DNA of 57,500 nt from Symbiodinium natans (taxonomy: Eukaryota; Sar; Dinophyceae; Suessiales; Symbiodiniaceae): assembly GCA_905221605.1 (NCBI GenBank), contig CAJNDS010000913.1, positions 1 through 57,500 of the forward strand. The letters run 5' to 3'. Below, one piece after another: positions 43,735 to 56,862 of this stretch; position 1 is the stretch's first letter, and every line of letters begins with the position of its first letter. The position numbers and the translations under genes were made by a program. The notes under the pieces are model-generated. The model did no database searches. It was not told the origin of the DNA and was given only the letters and a program-made list of their open reading frames with translations.

Positions 43735-46700
43735 TAAGGTGGACTGGACCATGTTTTGTACGAGTTCATTGCAGAGGATGACTCCCAGCTGAGTCGCAAA
43801 AGCCTCTTAGGTTCAGGGATAACGTGAACTACGGCATCCCCCGTGAGACGAATGGCAGCACAAACGTTAGAGATGCTTTTGGCAATTCATGCCGCTGTCT
43901 AGCTTTGGCCGTACCCAGGATTCATATCCGGAGGTGACCGGCTATGCGGATCTTGGCGACCCCTCCTCTGGAGGCATGGTGCTGAGCCTTGGACTTTTTT
44001 TAGTTCCCCTCAGGCAGCACACTAAAGCCGAATTGAGCGAGTGAGGGGCCAGCCCTTCCAGCCGTCCCTTCCAGCCGTCTTCTCTCCAGTCTGTCAGGAA
44101 GGCTCTGCTTGAAGCCGCCGATGCCCTTGCCGCGGCCAGCAGCTTTGGCAGGGTGACTTTCCGGCATGGCACTCCAGGAGGACCTGAGTAACACTGGGCA
44201 ACACTGTGGAACTACCCTTCTCCTTGCGCTGTGGAATGACTCAGAATCCTCATAATTCTCATAATGAGAGGAGAGGTGCCTCCTGCAGTTCTTGGCGGCT
44301 ACGGCAGCTTGGCGGATTACAACTCTCCCGGGTCCAGTCAAGCAGCTGTGGTCCGAGAATCCTGCTGCAATATGCTGTACCTACGTACAGGCCTTGAGCT
44401 CATGACGCGCAGTGCCGACGAGGCCGGCGGGCTGGCACAAATGGCCGAGCACAGTGGGGTTTTTCTGGGCACATAGGCCACCGGTCTACCAAGTAGAGCT
44501 GAACCGCAAAAGCACTAGAGGGAAGCATTGGCACTTTTTGCATTGATCCTCATCAGGTTGCCAAGAGCAAGGATGACGATGCACCCAAAGAGGCAGAGGC
44601 CACGAGTATCTGTGATTTCGATGACAGTGCGAATCTTGAAGTTGTGTGAGCTCCCAGAGTATTCTTAGTCGTAGTCTGTTCAGTCCGCTGCCAGGAAGAG
44701 GTGGATGACAGATGCCTACGTGAGGTCTCCGATTCGCAAAGCATAGCATGTACTGCGTTGATCCTGAATGGTCACGCCTCATGATATTATGTTTATGCCA
44801 GCCAAGTTTGCGCACTGCGTGTGAGTTTGTGTCCTGAGGTCTCCGACCCTGCAGAGACTCGGCATCTGAGTCCTAGTGTTTTGTAGTTGTTTGGTGGTTA
44901 CTTTAGTTGATCATGGTAGATCAGAATACTGCATCGGACCAGTACCTGCAGGAATCCTTCCATGGCATCGATATCGCAGCAATTGCCAAGCATTTCCCGG
45001 ACACGGGATCCGCCCTTTGCGTGGACCTTACACCTTGTTTCTTGGAGCTGGATCGTTCCTTGCTCCTCGACTTTGGATGTGATTTTGGCACAAGGCCGTT
45101 TGCGAAGCGACCTGGTCACGCAAGCGGAGAAGCCACTCCTCCCGTGGGAACTTACCCGCTTGGGTGCTCGAGCTGCTATGCGCGCTGTACGTCTCAGCAA
45201 TGAGTCCAGCTTGCGAGGCGGAGACGGGTCGGAATACCATGTTTCATGAGCACACTGTACCCCTCCTTGACTGGAAGGTCTCCTTTCACTCAGCGAGGTT
45301 GCTCAGGACATGTGCTGCGAGTCTGTCATGCTGACAAACCAACCAAGCCAGTGCACAATGGCAGCACAGGACTACCCATCTGGATGGGGCAGAGCTTTGT
45401 CTGCGGGCACTTCGGAAGATTCACAGATTGCCCGAGAGCTCATGGAAGAGTCAGAGGTGAGGGGCCTACAAGTCTAGGAAGCATTCGGAGGCCTTGCCGG
45501 GTTTGGTCTCAGCAGCAAAGGCCATCAAGGGCGACGACGCGCTGGAAGTGAATGGCTGGCAAGTGCCGGAGAAGCAGCGAGGCCATTGGCTCAGAGTGCA
45601 AGCTGCAAACAGAATGCAGGGCACACGCAGGCACATGGGGATTTTGAACATGGGGGACCCCTATGAGGACACCCATAAGGCACCCCCGAATGGTCGGAAA
45701 GCCCCCACATGCAGATTCGCACAGCCTCGGCCGAGGACTTCTTCCGTTGATCAGGGCGCAGCTGCCGCTGCTCAGCTCGTGACAGTGAGCTTTTTCCTCC
45801 TTTTCTCTGTTTGCACGGGGGGGGGTTCATGTTTAGGAAGTTGGGTAGAGGGTCGCATCAAGCTCCCCAAGATGCCCCCCCCGAGTTGAGAGTCAAGAGG
45901 CTCTTTCGCTCAGCGGAGCTGCTGGCATCCTCTGGAATCAGCCAGTCTGGGGCATTCGCCTTGCGGCTTGGCGTGGGCTTTTGGCATATGACTTTTTCGA
46001 GAGTTTACTGTCCGTATGAAAAGAGCCGCCGAGGATTGACACGACGGAACTTGTAAGTTCCGGGCAAGCTGAGCAAGCGGACCAGACTACTGTAGCAGAT
46101 TTAACCTGGTAACTCCCAACCTTTGCATTTGCAACTAAAGCTGCGATCTGCCGAGATCTGCCGAGGCTTCGTGACGCACGCAGTGGCCCTGCGATGCCTT
46201 CGAAAGTGGACACTGGCGACCCGCGCCTGGGAGGAGTGAAGGCGTGGAACGGCGCAACGGTGTAATACGGTGTAATCACATGTCGCATATTGCCGCATGC
46301 GGGTGCATTGCAGTATACTGGAGATGGCAGCTTGGCTTCAGGCGCCATCATTCGCTCTCGACCGACAGAGCCCCCAGCGGCTTGGACGAATCGTTCAGAA
46401 TGATCGCGAATGATCGTGATTCATCGTGAAACGGGGCTGAGAGGGGCTCGGGATTCTGCAGCATGGCTTTGGCATGCTTTGGCATCGGAGGCCTTTTCCG
46501 TGGGGCTGGAGCTGAGTGGAACAGGGGATTGTGGCGAGCCAGCTTCAAGCTCAGGCTCGTTGGGATTGGCTTCGTGATTGACCCTTGCAGCCGCAAGCAA
46601 ATGAAGCTCTTCAACGCAACGGACTCAGATTGCAGGGGAAGCTGCTCAGCATTGTGATGCAGAGTTCCCTCTCATTCCCTCTGTCCATTGTCACCGTGCA

Positions 46701-49700
46701 TCTGGCGTTTCAAGAAGTGTAAGCATGTCGCAAAAGAAGCCCTCCGAGGCAATCATCAAGCGCTCGATGCCGGCGCTGGTCTGGTTGAGGCTTCAAAGCG
46801 CCAGCCACAGCGCCTCTCAGCTCACCTCAGGTTCAGGGAGGGGTGTCGAGCTTCAAACGTGTATCACACACTGGGGGACCACTGGGGGATGAAGCCCCCA
46901 ATGTAGAAATCGCCTGTGCTCGCTTGACTTGTGCGCCCTGCTCAGGCGGTTGCTGCTCTGCTTCAGTCTTGGACTTACGCCTGGAATCCGGGGCATGCTC
47001 AGAAAGGGAAGAAACGACTCAAAACCTGTCGACCGGGCTCGAATGCCTCCGCTTTCATGCCTTGATGAGGTCTGCCCTTGACGGGCTCCTGTCGGACAAG
47101 CCAGGCAAAGAGGCTGCTTCCCGGCTTCTTGTGCGCTTTGCCGAGGATCACGCTTCGGAGGAGGGGAAGATTTGCATGGAAACCTCCAAACTGCTCTTAG
47201 GCACAGTTCTTTAAGCTGACTGGCCGGAGGAAGAGAACCTTTGCGGCGAGGATGCTGCAAAGAGAATCAGGGGACTCTACAAGAAGGCTTTTCAGCAGCA
47301 TGCCAAGGAGCCCGGTCTCATGGACTCATTGCATCTCATTCCTTTGTTTCCCAGAAGACCGTCGGTCATGCTGAGTCTTGTCAACTCAGTTGCAGGCCCC
47401 CAAGCTGAAGGCTAAAGAGGACAGCTCTGGGGCTCTGGAGATGCTTTTTCCGACACCGAGCGCAAGCGTGAATGGGAAGATGATCGTGGGAATGAAGAAC
47501 TTGGAGAACTTGCTGGACTCCGAGATACAACAAGAAGTGCAGCAGATCTCGTTTGCCTTCCAGATGATGAGGACGCGACCTTCCATGGTCCCACAGCAGC
47601 AAATCCTTAACTTTGCCTACAGCAAAAAGCACCTTCATCCGACGCTTGGTTCGTGACAGGTCCTTTGTTCATGGGTTGCATTTTTTTATTGTTGAATGCG
47701 TTCTTGTAGGTGGTCTGCAGAGACGAGAAGTTTGAGTCTCTTTGGGGGGGGGGGGGGTTGCGGATGTGCTGACCACAGGGCCTCTGTGAGAGCATCTTAT
47801 GCTGAATCCGAGGAGCAGCTTTCGGATTAAGCCGAAAGTCTTGACCGCCTGGCATCCTGGGATTTCTGCCTCTCCCGTACGGCACGTGCCCTTGCAGGCG
47901 GGCATTCTTCGCAAAGTGCCCGGTGGTCTTCTGCAAGGCAAGGCCACGCGGTCCTACCCCGCAGTTCACCTCATGGTCCTCCAAGACTCGAAGAATCTCC
48001 TGGGAGACGTGCGGGAGGTCCTCGCGGCCTTCGCTGCGCTGTCCTCGCTGTCGCTCTCTCCGAAGAGCCCGACCCCAAAGCGACATCTTCACGTTGCCGC
48101 CGCCTCAGTCAGAGCGCGGACCTGAAGACTTGGAGCTTCGAGCCTTTTTGGAGCCTTTTTGGAAGCTTTGAAGTTTAGACCCCCCTTACTAAGCTTCTGA
48201 AGGCCATCACCTCCGGCTGCGGCCAGCCTCTCGAGTCGCCTTTGCTGGCAGCTGCGGCCCTCCGCCGCTGTGTGGCCGCTGCCTTCCAGGGGAACCAGCT
48301 GTCGGACCTGGCAGCAGCCGCTTGCATTCCCGCTGTAGAGTTGTAGAGGTCTATAGATTCTGTAGCAGACTCTTTCGAGAAGATCCATTCTGGGGCTCTA
48401 AGCCGAAGGGTAAAACGTAAAACGGCTCTGAAGCTAGGGGGTCTTAAGAGGAACTGCTGCCACCTTACAGCCTCTACTACTGTTGATTGGAGGAATGATA
48501 GAATCCTGCTAATGGCCCTTTAGGAGGCAGATAGTAAGGTTGGCAGGTGCACCAAGACCAAGGCTCTACAGACGCTGCAGCCAGCTGATGCCACAGCCGA
48601 GAAACTTTTGGCTGTGTGTGCTGGCTCACTGTCGCATGAAAAGGCGCCTCGTTCACATGCAAATTTGAGTACCAGATTGAGGGCTGTTTAGCTATTTCTT
48701 GCTATTCATGCCAGCACTCCATGCACCTCGAAACCGGAGCTGGATGCGTTCTTGCGGTTGCAAGTGCCTGCCATGAGCTCAATGTGCCTGTCGAGGTCAT
48801 TCAGCCGAAGGTCTTGACAGTGGTCCAAGAAGATGTGGCGCGCTGCCAAGCGCACTTGCCAATTCTTCGAGACACAGGATGGGCGTCTTAAACGGTACGC
48901 TGTTCTCTTGAGTTTGGAGACAAGCGCCTGCATGTGCCTGTCCCCCGTACCTCACAAATCTGACAAGGAGCGCTTGATGGCAACCTGTTGTTTGTGAATG
49001 GACGTGTGTTCGGACCTCTGGAGCTGGACGGAACTAGCTTCACTGCTGGCATCATCGCTCACGCGGAAGAGTTGGAACTTGTCTACGGACCTGTGCAGCT
49101 GCAGGAGATCAGAGAACGAGTTTTCTGATGCCATAGCGGATCGCATAAAGAGTGTTCTCAAACAGCACTGGTAACGTTCGCGATCGTGGCTCTCCAGGAT
49201 GGGAATGTGATGCCAGAAGATGATGTTGTTGGAATGCTGAAGAAACGAGCTGGCTCTGCGGACGACTACTTGGTGGCATTCGCGAGCCTTGACTACCCAC
49301 ATTACTTGTCTTCAACTGTTTTCAGCACATTCCTGGGTGATGGAAACATGCCCGTGCATGCTGAAGCCCTGCCAGAGGCTGGCTGTGCGCTCACGTGCAG
49401 TTGTGGAAAGCTTCGCAGCGCGAAGTGGCGAGACCACTGAAGAGAAGGCCGAAGATGGAGAACAGATGCAGGACTGACAGGCAGTGACAGGCAACAAAGC
49501 AACTGAGGGTCCTGTTGAAACACAGAGGTATCCAAAGACCTTCCCATACGGGCACAGAATCTGATCGGGTTCAGTGTAGTGCAGGACTCGCACCATCAAG
49601 GCGTGGCTGAGGTCATGTATGCAAGGGCACCGTCGAGTCTCCAACTGCATTTGGCGCCAATGGAGGCGTGCTGGTAAAGGAGTTGGCCGCATGTTGTGCG

Positions 49701-52700
49701 TGCTGAGTGTATACTGAGACAAGCCGAGCCGGCGCAATTCGAAGTTCATGGTTTGCGCTGCATCTCGGGAGGCCACGTTCGGATCGCCCATCCGGGTGTA
49801 TGCCTTGATGAACCCTCTGGGCAAGGGAGCACAGCGGCTGCCACCACTGCTTGCATTGCTACACCAGGAGAGGGACAAGAGCAGGGATCAAGTGTGGATG
49901 CCACCCCCAGATCCCTCTTCAGAAAGAAAAGTGCGTATCAGCAGTCACAACTTTGTTGCTACGACGCCTGCATGTTCGATCACAGGAGCTGAACGCGGAA
50001 GTGTTTGTTACACTCCGCCCTGTAAGACTGGCTGAGTCTCCGCTGACAGGCTACCTGCATGCATCGTGATCGAAGTCAAAGTACTCCGAGAGTTGCGTTC
50101 ATTTGACATCTGATCACCACGCAAAGGGGTGCACGATGGTGTTAAAGCTAGTACGCATCATTGTCTTTGGCCCTTCGATTTACGATTCAGGCTACTTCCG
50201 CGCAGCCGTCACGCCCAAGGCACCAGAAGGCGCTGCCATGAAGTGCCAACTGACCACCTGTTGGCCACTCTGGGTTTCGCGCGGCTCTGTTCTGCTGGGT
50301 TGGTTCCGTGTAGGCATCCTCTAAGTGGTGTGGGGCTGCTGCAGGGTTCCTACCTGGCTTTTGCAGAAAGCGGAGGCGGCCTCGCTGCCCTCGGAGAGTG
50401 GAATGGTGCCATGCAAGGGGTGCGCATCGAGCTGCCACCGCGGCGTGGTCAGCTTCCAGGATGCAAAAGGGTCCCCCCTCATATCTCAGAGTGAGTTGAG
50501 TGAGGCAACGCACCAATTGTAACCAAAGGTTTCCATGCATGCCACCGTTCTCCCACCAATCATTGTCACCCTTTCGGTGATGGTTTGAATCTATCAGAAC
50601 CTATCGGACTCTGACTCTACTTACCGCCCTTGGGCAGCAGGCTTTTGAGCGTCCAGCTTCTGGCCCCGGATGATTGGCTGTGCTCGCCAGTGGACTCTGG
50701 CGCCGACCTGGACAGCATCCCAGCAGATGCTCCAAGGGGCTCGCCGGGTGCCAAGGCGCCCTTGAGGGGCTGAGGGATCTTGACGGTTTTAGGAGGTTCT
50801 ACAGGGCAAAGTGGTGTAGTTCTTCCCAAGTTCTGCCGCTCTGCCCTCGTCCAGTCCACAGCAGTGCCTCCCTGCAGGTCCACGTGCGCTATGAAGTGGA
50901 GGCCCTGTTCTTGGAGGGCGTGGCAGAGGAGTCCATTCAGCACGTTGAGAACGTTTTTTTTATAAGGCACACTGCAACGTAGAGATACGTGGTGTAGGCT
51001 AAGACACGCAGCTTCACAGAAGGGCTTGAGAGAACAGCGGCAGGATGCACGAGGAAGCCCAGCCACTGGCCGACAGCTCGCACTGGCACCGCTCCGTGGT
51101 GTGGCCGAGACGGCTGGCAGCAACTCGGTGGACGCTTGGCTTCACCGAGTGTGACAGAGCTATGTTGTGCAGTATGTCGGAGTCGTCCCATCACAATCCA
51201 ATGTACTGCTTCGTAGGACAACTCGGAAGCTGCAGCCACTGCACACTCAATGGACTCACACGTGTGCTCAGAGTAGATCTGCTCTTTGCTCTTTGGCCCG
51301 GATCCTTCAGCAGTTCACCAACACTCCGCGCACACATTTGAACATGGCACTTCACTGAGAGCACTGCCGCATGAGCGTTGAAAAAACTGGACCCCAGAAA
51401 TGTTCCACAAGAGCCAAGCTCGGATGGCGACGCGACACGACCGACACACAGACACGACATGAGGATGTGGCACAAAGGCAGAGTAGAGGCACGCTTGACA
51501 TGCGAAAACGAGGCCGAAGCTCAAAAGCCAGGACAGTCACAAGGATCACAACCCCGACGCGCTCAGTAACATTGACATGCGAGGCTCCAAAAGCGACGAC
51601 GGTAACGAGGATCACGACCCCGCGTCGTCATGCTGCGCAGAAGTGCCAAAACAGTGCCCAAACTTGGCATTCCGCAATGTGCCGACACACCGGCCTGGGC
51701 AACTTGCACCATTGCATGCCACAGCATCTGGCAGCGTCGTGTGCTCCAGGTTGTGAAAAGCGGTTACTTCCAGTTACGCCAGAAGCCAGGTGTGCAGCTC
51801 GGAGAGAATCATATTTTGTCCCCGTTTTGAAGCCGCAGCCTCTACTCGATTCTATAGGCAAAGCACATCCACAGTCACATTGTCCTGCTACTGCTATTCG
51901 AGGTATCAGCTATCCATACGCTCAAGCGATGAGAAACTGCTGCGGCCGAAAGGGCTTGTTCAGCTGGCCGACACTTGGCTAGACACAGTCCGGCTTCCAA
52001 GTGCTTTCCGGTTGGGCTGACGTGGTAGCGGCTCTCTGGTGCAAGGACCTGGCTGGGAGAGGCTCCCTGCTCGAAGCTCGCATAGGCGCGGGCTCGGGTG
52101 AGGCCGGCTGCTTCTGTTTCAGGGCCTCTCCAGGCCCCAGAACGCCCGCTAGATGCAGAGACGATTTGTTGCAGCGAGCGGGTGTGCCAAACTCATTTGA
52201 AACAGGATGCGCGTGCGAACTTCTTCACGGCGAATGATACCGAGACTAGCATGCATGTGGACAGTCTCCTTGGTTCGGCCAAAGGCTTTCTTCGAGCATG
52301 TGCAGTGGGATCACTGGGCTGTGAGGAAAGTACGCAGACCTTTGAAGGGGGAGGTGGAGACCCTGCTGAGTGCTCCGAGACAATCCACATCTTCAGTGTA
52401 GCTTCAGGCATGGTCAGGGTTGCAGAAGTTCTTCGTGAATTCAAATGATTCAAATCAAAATGTCGGACAAATACAGGTCTTCGCTACGAGCGCTTGCTGC
52501 CCAGGGCTCAGATGAGACCTGCTGACTTTCAAGTCCGTCTTGTCTGCTGCATGACTCATGCGCTAACAAAGCTCGCCTTCGGAGTGCGTACCGGAAACAC
52601 GGGTTCGACGCGTGTTGTCGAGGCGAATCATGATGATGTCAGTCCGCAAGCACACGAAGTGCGTCTCGGGTGCATGCACAGCTCCATGCGTCCTTGGGAG

Positions 52701-54664
52701 GTCCCAGTCTAGTTCATGGTTGGGATAGTATTCAAAATTATGTTTTATATTCCTTACTGGGTTTAAGTACCCTTAAAAATGTAAAATGCTACCCAACTAT
52801 GACAAAGCAGCCCAAACAAGTTGAGGCAAGCTGCGCTTCTGGCTTGTGGAGAATTTCCTGAGCCCTCGCTTTCGTCGGATTCTGCCTGGTTTGGCACAGA
52901 AGGTCGGATTTGCCGTCAGCCGTGTGACCTACAAATGGCCCACCTGGTTGTGACTGGGCGTATGCAGGGATCGTCTTGTGGGAAAGTTGCTTTGACTTTC
53001 TGCTGCGCTGCATTCTCAGGCGAGAGCAAACGCAGAAGCAGCGTGTGATCTGGGCCTACAAGAGACTTGGTGGGCAAAGCATCCTCGGAAAAATAGGTTG
53101 ACAGACGTAAGCACAGTTTACAGCATGATCTTTCATCAGTCCTCTGCAGGATCCTTTTTCTTGACGTCTTCTTCCCGGCGGAAGTGAAGCGCATCCTCTT
53201 CATCGATGCAGATCAGATCGTACGCGCCAATGCCAGACCCTCAAATTGACTGCTGATGCGCGACAGAATCCGAAGACGTGCCCAGTTCAAAGAACAGGGG
53301 GACTCTGCGCATGACAGCCGTGCGAAGCCGAGGTGGAGGAGCTCTGGAGGATGGACATCAAAGGAAGCTTGCTTGAAGTGTTGAGTCTCTGAGCAGCTAG
53401 TGTGCAAAAAGGCAAGGGATCTCAGCGGCCCCCTACCCCCACCCCCCCCTGAGGCCACGTGTACGGCTTCGTCCCATTCTGTGGATCTGGTCCACCAGAA
53501 AGCCTGACAAGCCACATTTGGGGGTCCCTGACTGGCAAGGCTGGAGTTCGTGCGGAGCATGCGCAGCGCAAGTCTTGGCAAGCGCTGCTTTATTCCAATA
53601 GCCTGGGCCTTGCAGGCAGCAAAGCAGGAGGACTTGAAGAATCCGGACACCGTGGGCTTTCGATTTTGGGAGCGACTTCACTTGAACTGCTATTCTGTGC
53701 AGTTCGAAGCATGAGTTCAGAATTTTTTACCGTGTCGGAGTCTGAGGCAAGGTTTCTGGAAGAATCACTTGGGTGGCCGACACTACTACCACATCTCTGC
53801 CTTGTTTGTGGTTGACTTAGAGGCAGGCTGTCAACGGACTGGAAACAGAGCCAATATGTTTCAAGGGTGCATCTCTACAGCAGTAGCTCATGTCGCTGAC
53901 TGGAGCCAGGTGTTCCGCCAAACTGGTGCAGGGGATACACTGCGGGATGTCTACCAGTCCTTGACGGCCGACCCGCACAGCTTGGCCAATTTGGATCAGG
54001 TTCCGACCCTTCTGGATCCCTTTCTCAAGTTCCACGTTGCGCCAGGACCGAAGGGAAAGTAAGCTCTCAGCAGCACGAGACAGGACCTGCCAAACTACAT
54101 CCAGAACAATCTGCCCATCTACAGCTTGCCACAAGAATGGCTTTGGTGTGAGAGTTGGTGCAGTGAAAGCTCCAAACGCAATGCCAAAACCATCGACATG
54201 TGCTGCTTGTCTCAAGAATTGGGGGTTTACGCGAAAACGGACCCCAAATATACACAAAGTAGGATCCCCCTATAATAAGGACCCCAATAAGGTACCCCCC
54301 CCAATATCGCCCACCCCCAAATGAGCTTATGATGAGCCATCGGACCCAACGTCAGAAAGCCGCCGCTTCAACCTGTGAACAAACTTCCGTGTGTTCAGCC
54401 AAGGCCAGCATCCCTCAAAGAAAGCAACCCGGCCAAGCTGTGTTCTCTTAGTTTTCCTTGGAGCCGTCTAGGGCCGGCAGACCGTGCTACCGCGTGATAC
54501 GCAATTTGAGCATCTTTACGTACCTTTCTGGCCTTGTGTAGCGAGGGAGTGATGTGGGCGCCTTTTCCGAGGAAGGCAAGCTGCAACAGGCGCGGCGAAT
54601 TGCGCCGGAATGGACACAATATGACGATGAGCTTCAAGCAATCCTGGACAAGATGGAGCTCTAA
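43735..54664 (+). CDS. UGGT: UDP-glucose:glycoprotein glucosyltransferase, multi-exon
   Basis: UGGT is the ER-lumen folding sensor that adds one glucose to N-glycans of misfolded glycoproteins so that they re-enter the calnexin/calreticulin cycle. The last 2 kb are decisive (see the next entry). Upstream, short exon pieces match the UGGT order: Tyr-Ala-Asp-Leu-Gly (about 43943), Gly-Arg-Val-Thr-Phe-Arg-His (about 44140), Gly-Leu-Glu-Leu (about 44390), Pro-Trp-Glu-Leu-Thr-Arg-Leu-Gly (about 45145), Gly-Asp-Asp-Ala-Leu-Glu-Val-Asn-Gly (about 45530), Gly-Phe-Val-Ile-Asp-Pro (about 46570), Ser-Val-Asn-Gly-Lys (about 47465), 47899-48125, 48193-48347, Val-Asn-Gly-Arg-Val-Phe-Gly-Pro-Leu (about 48990), Ala-Gln-Arg-Leu-Pro-Pro-Leu-Leu (about 49830), 49986 to about 50058, 50878-50919 and 51750-51789. 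The N-terminal half is compressed compared with animal UGGT, and the true start and signal peptide were not found. The mature product should act in the ER lumen. Confidence 0.85.
52477..54664 (+). CDS. UGGT: UGGT glucosyltransferase (GT24) domain exons
   Basis: The domain starts with Ile-Phe-Ser-Val-Ala-Ser-Gly in the exon ending 52407, followed by Tyr-Glu-Arg-Leu-Leu from 52477. Then come 52826-52946 ([12 protein letters not shown]), 53020-53061 ([10 protein letters not shown]), 53150-53219 (Ile-Leu-Phe-Leu-Asp-Val ... Ile-Asp-Ala-Asp-Gln, the DxD metal/UDP-sugar motif), 53318-53363, 53454 to about 53490 (Tyr-Gly-Phe-Val-Pro-Phe-Cys), 53628-53671, 53747-53822 ([11 protein letters not shown]), 53910-53999 (Asn-Leu-Asp-Gln), 54084-54215 (Leu-Pro-Gln-Glu-Trp-Leu-Trp-Cys-Glu) and 54572-54664. 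The protein ends Asp-Lys-Met-Glu-Leu, a KDEL-like ER-retrieval tail. Catalytic motifs are intact. Donors include GT, GC (52408, 53672, 53823) and apparent GA (53062, 53364, 54216). The segment between 52500 and 52825 (one short exon expected) is unresolved. Confidence 0.93.
54226..54310. repeat. Foldback repeat of the GGGTTTACG family, copy 2, at a UGGT intron start
   Basis: GGGGGTTTACGCGAAAACGG, GGACCCCAAATAT, GGATCCCCCTATAATAAGG, then GGACCCC and GGTACC with C-runs. It begins about 10 bases after the inferred end of the penultimate UGGT exon (54215), so it makes up the 5' part of that intron. It is related to 14795-14900 and 57078-57175. Confidence 0.6.
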
Positions 54665-56204
54665 GTCCCGGAGCGGCCCTGAGTTGTTTGAGTGATGGCA
54701 CGTTGGATCGGTGTCGTGGTGCCTCAGCCATCCTCAACCCCTTACATCCCGTTGCCCGAGGCAGGAGTTCCTGGATGCCCCAGTCAGCTTCGAGCACCTC
54801 GAACCTCGAAAGAACCGCTGTGACATGCGGCATTCGACAACATGCAGCGACAAGCCATAAGAGACCGCGCCGACTAGCACTCGACTGCGCAGAGCCGAAG
54901 TTCTGGTATACCGACGGCTTCACGATCGCGATGCTTCACATGTCGCCAGCAAAAGAGAGTGTATGCGGAGCATTGGCAGCACCGGGGGGTAAGCTTGTTG
55001 CGCACGCTGGTGCTGTGCCACATGTGCCAGGATGACCCCCGGGCAGAGGTCGGTGGTGAGGAGCTGTGCTGGGAGGCCGATGGCACAGCGTCTTGGAGTG
55101 AAGTGGGAGCTCAGGGGAGCACAGATGCGCTGAGACTCACGCACTTGCGCTTACTGTACCATTGCTGTCGGAGTTTGTGATGCATGTAGAGAAGATAAAC
55201 CATGGAGATTTTCATGTGCGCACAGCTTCATGGAAACAAGCTGTGTGCGCAATCAAGGTTCTCATATGACAGGGCTGACGTTCTTCGACCTTGTTAATCG
55301 CAAGCAGCAGTTGTACACTGTACGCTGCACCAATGTACATAGTGGGCCAGTAGGCCAACCTTCGATTTGCTAGAGACGGTGTGCGAAATGGAAAGTGGGT
55401 GTTGATGTGAGTCAATTCCGCGCACTTTGCTCACTTTGGGCCAGTCTGCTTGATGCGAGCGAGCGTACAGGCTCCAGCGATCTGCACGTGCACTAGTTAG
55501 TGACATTTAGTGACAATGTATGGGGCAAGTAGGTTCGAGCATCTTCGAGTTGTGTTGCTTAGGCCAGACCGGGGCGCGAGCGCGAGGCACACCGATATGT
55601 CTGGCGCCACTGGTGTCCGCCCAAAAATGAGACAGGAATAAAGGATAAAAGGGGCCGAGCATGTCACTTGTCGGATTCGCGCAGCTAGTTATAGCAACGT
55701 GGTGTGTCTCCGCTCAGGCTCGCGTGTGCCATCTTGTGCAAATCTGAGACTAGCAATTCCAAGCATCAGGCACCGGAAGGAGCGAGAATCGGATGGGCGG
55801 CGGGTGGGGACGCGGCCATTGCCCTAGCGCATCAAGCGTCCCTGTGACTTGCCATCTGGTGACCAAGTAGGCAAGCTCGGATAAGGTTGGGAAGGTGAAG
55901 TCCCTTCCATCGAAGGTGCAAGACAACGTGCCAGGCCGGCTAGTGGCGGCAAACTAGATCCCACCTATTTTCTGTTTGCTGTGCTTGGGACGGAGATTTG
56001 AGGTGCACAGTCGCCGTAGCCAACTGCCAATGCAAAGGCTCGGGGGCCAGGGCTGTGATCACGGTGTCATGTCACATCATGTCACGGAATACCGGGCCAG
56101 GGTTGAAGCGTGAAGCTACGTTGTGACAGATGCTGCTTTTGCAGGCCCCCGGCATCTTTTCAATGCTGCGACACCACCCCGAAGGCTACCAGCATGGTGT
56201 CGCG
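54665..56204. other. 3' flank of UGGT; no confident gene
   Basis: A + frame at about 54870-55035 (Phe-Trp-Tyr-Thr-Asp-Gly-Phe-Thr) and another at about 55030-55180 look partly coding, but no boundaries or family can be given. From 55200 to 56200 I see nothing gene-like. Confidence 0.45.
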
Positions 56205-56219
56205 CGCGCGCGCGCGCGC

Positions 56220-56268
<49 letters not shown>

Positions 56269-56350
56269 TGTGTGGGTGTCTGTGTGTCTGTCTGTGTCTG
56301 TGTGTGTCTGTGTGTCTGTGTGTCTGTCTGTGTGTGTGTGTGTCTGTGAA
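56205..56350. repeat. (CG)n-(GT)n microsatellite
   Basis: GCGCGCGCGCGCGCGC passes into a long (GT)n run, then GTCTGTGT variants. Alternating purine-pyrimidine tracts of this kind can adopt Z-DNA. Cys/Val-rich frames are artefacts. Confidence 0.95.
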
Positions 56351-56862
56351 AAACCCCAGATCTCTGAGCCTTCTCGCCAGGGGTCGCTGAGCAGCTTCCG
56401 AGTTGAGCTCAATTCTGGTGACGACTAACGGCGTCAGTGCTTTCGGCTCGCTTACCATGAGGTTCGTATCTCATTGTCCAGTGCGTCGTCAACCACTATT
56501 GTCCAGTGTAAGTTCAAACCACTATCCGGGCCAGGTACACTCCAAACCCACCGCAAGGTGAGACTGCAAGACGTCTTGCAGTCGCTCGCAGTGCGGAGCA
56601 ACACTCCGCAGCGAGTTCCGAACACGGTTCGAACCAGTCTGCGTTCTGCAGGGGCGTTTTCTCCACGACAAGTCGTGGGGAATGTAAGCACATGTAAGCC
56701 ATTTGAAAAGAAGTAGCCCAAAGCTCATCGTGGAGGATCCGTGACGTTTGCCTCTTGAGCGCAGCAGCGCAGTAGCTTCTGTCAATGATTGGGCTGTGGG
56801 TGTGCCCTCAAGTGCCGCACTCCGAGGAGAGTCGCTGCTTTTGGACATCCTCAGAGCCGACT

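Noticed and set aside
47212-47214. In-frame TAA inside the UGGT-like frame, possible nonsense mutation
   Set aside because: A TTTAAG acceptor directly follows and the preceding residues match UGGT poorly, so the stop is more likely within a short intron.
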